A stretch of 64,000 nt of DNA from Anianabacter salinae (GTDB taxonomy: Bacteria > Pseudomonadota > Alphaproteobacteria > Rhodobacterales > Rhodobacteraceae): contig NZ_JAHQZS010000001.1 of the NCBI RefSeq assembly GCF_019061145.1, forward strand, positions 1 to 64,000, in the 5' to 3' direction. Under the pieces are notes generated by a model. The model saw only the letters and a program-made list of their open reading frames with translations, had not been told where the DNA came from and searched no databases. Positions 63,573 to 64,000 of the stretch are shown here, piece after piece (the first letter of the stretch is position 1; each line of letters starts with the position of its first letter). The translations under genes and the position numbers were made by a program.

Positions 63573-64000
63573 ATGCCTGATACAGTCGTCAATCCCATCG
63601 CCTGGGCCGCGCGCAAGATCCTTGGCGCGGGTGAATACACCGCCGATGCCGCGCGCGCCGTCGGCACCGACCGCAGCACTGCAGAACCGGTCGTGCGAGA
63701 GATCGGCCTTGCCGACATCCGTGAGGCGCTGGGCAAAGGCTATCGCGACGCGATGCATTTTCGCGGCGATGTCCTGTTTATCGTCGTGCTTTACCCGGTG
63801 ATCGGCCTGATCCTTGCGGGGGTCGGGCTGAACATGGACCTTCTGCCGCTTCTGTTCCCGCTGCTGGCAGGCTTTGCCATCGTCGGCCCGCTGGCCGCCA
63901 CGGGCCTTTACCAGATGAGCCGCCTGCGCGAGGCGGGGAAAGAGGCTGGGTGGGGCGATGCGGTCCGCGTGATCGGCTCACCCGCCTTTCCGGCGCTCGT
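63573..64000 (+). CDS. DUF2189-family membrane protein (3' end outside window)
   Basis: The first 142 residues of a DUF2189-type integral membrane protein are visible. It has IREALGKGYRDAMHFRGDVL before the first helix (LFIVVLYPVIGLILAGVGL) and a second helix (PLLFPLLAGFAIVGPLAATG), then GLYQMSRLREAGKEAGW. The function of the family is unknown. The start ATG 63573 is 138 bp after the RNase gene. The frame is open at the window edge. Confidence 0.8.
   Translation, partial: MPDTVVNPIAWAARKILGAGEYTADAARAVGTDRSTAEPVVREIGLADIREALGKGYRDAMHFRGDVLFIVVLYPVIGLILAGVGLNMDLLPLLFPLLAGFAIVGPLAATGLYQMSRLREAGKEAGWGDAVRVIGSPAFPAL

Noticed and set aside
1-64000. tRNA, rRNA or prophage genes
   Set aside because: No cloverleaf, rRNA core sequence, integrase or structural phage gene was recognised by eye; a covariance-model scan was not possible.

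Overview
The window reads as a chromosomal segment of a high-GC alphaproteobacterium, most likely a Rhodobacteraceae (Roseobacter-group) species. The indicators are gene content and order: dnaX, a YbaB/EbfC gene and recR together next to a short SRP RNA gene, a TrcR (DUF1013) regulator, an IalB-family protein, a fused MrpA-MrpB antiporter subunit and an aerobic-type cobalt chelatase CobN. No rRNA or tRNA gene and no CRISPR array was recognised.

Layout. 1-665: debris of two nested IS3-family elements. 923-2128: an IalB-family secreted protein, a GNAT remnant and a small DUF6916 protein. 2507-8528: a six-gene Mrp-type Na+/H+ antiporter operon with a fused A/B subunit. 8576-16437: a zinc peptidase, a large transglutaminase/DUF2126 protein, a fused circularly permuted ATP-grasp/alpha-E protein and a second transglutaminase, forming a probable but functionally uncharacterised peptide-ligation or protein-modification system. 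16434-22760: a riboswitch-led minus-strand operon (hupE, cobW, a GNAT gene, cobN). 22989-28889: smc, a two-domain PRC-barrel protein with 51-bp tandem repeats, and an MltB-like lytic transglycosylase. 28947-31155: cobD, cobC and a DUF1636 gene. 31290-32630: a receiver-like protein and a glutathionyl-hydroquinone reductase. 32924-39646: a plus-strand B12 operon (small membrane protein, cbiX, cobH, cobL, cobI, cbiG-cobJ fusion, cobM) behind a 290-bp structured leader.

40099-47668: a MalY/PatB enzyme, three tandem peptide deformylase genes (the third has lost its catalytic residues) with fmt, small membrane proteins and scattered metabolic genes. 47665-53687: nudC, a Tat-exported CpdB-like nucleotidase and a three-gene ABC importer of NMT1/THI5 type. 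53684-61041: an AAA ATPase, the SRP RNA, an ankyrin protein, dnaX-ybaB-recR and otsB. 61154-64000: a DUF4453/YARHG-like protein, trcR, a periplasmic RNase T2 and the start of a DUF2189 membrane protein.

Three separate transcription units here serve cobalamin synthesis: cobalt entry (HupE), metal handling (CobW, CbiX, CobN), ring methylations (CobI, CobJ, CobM, CobL), methyl migration (CobH) and lower-loop assembly (CobC, CobD). The set mixes early-insertion (CbiX, CbiG) and late-insertion (CobN) hallmarks. Starts were chosen from ribosome-binding sites and family N-termini. All assignments are from reading translated sequence, with no database search.
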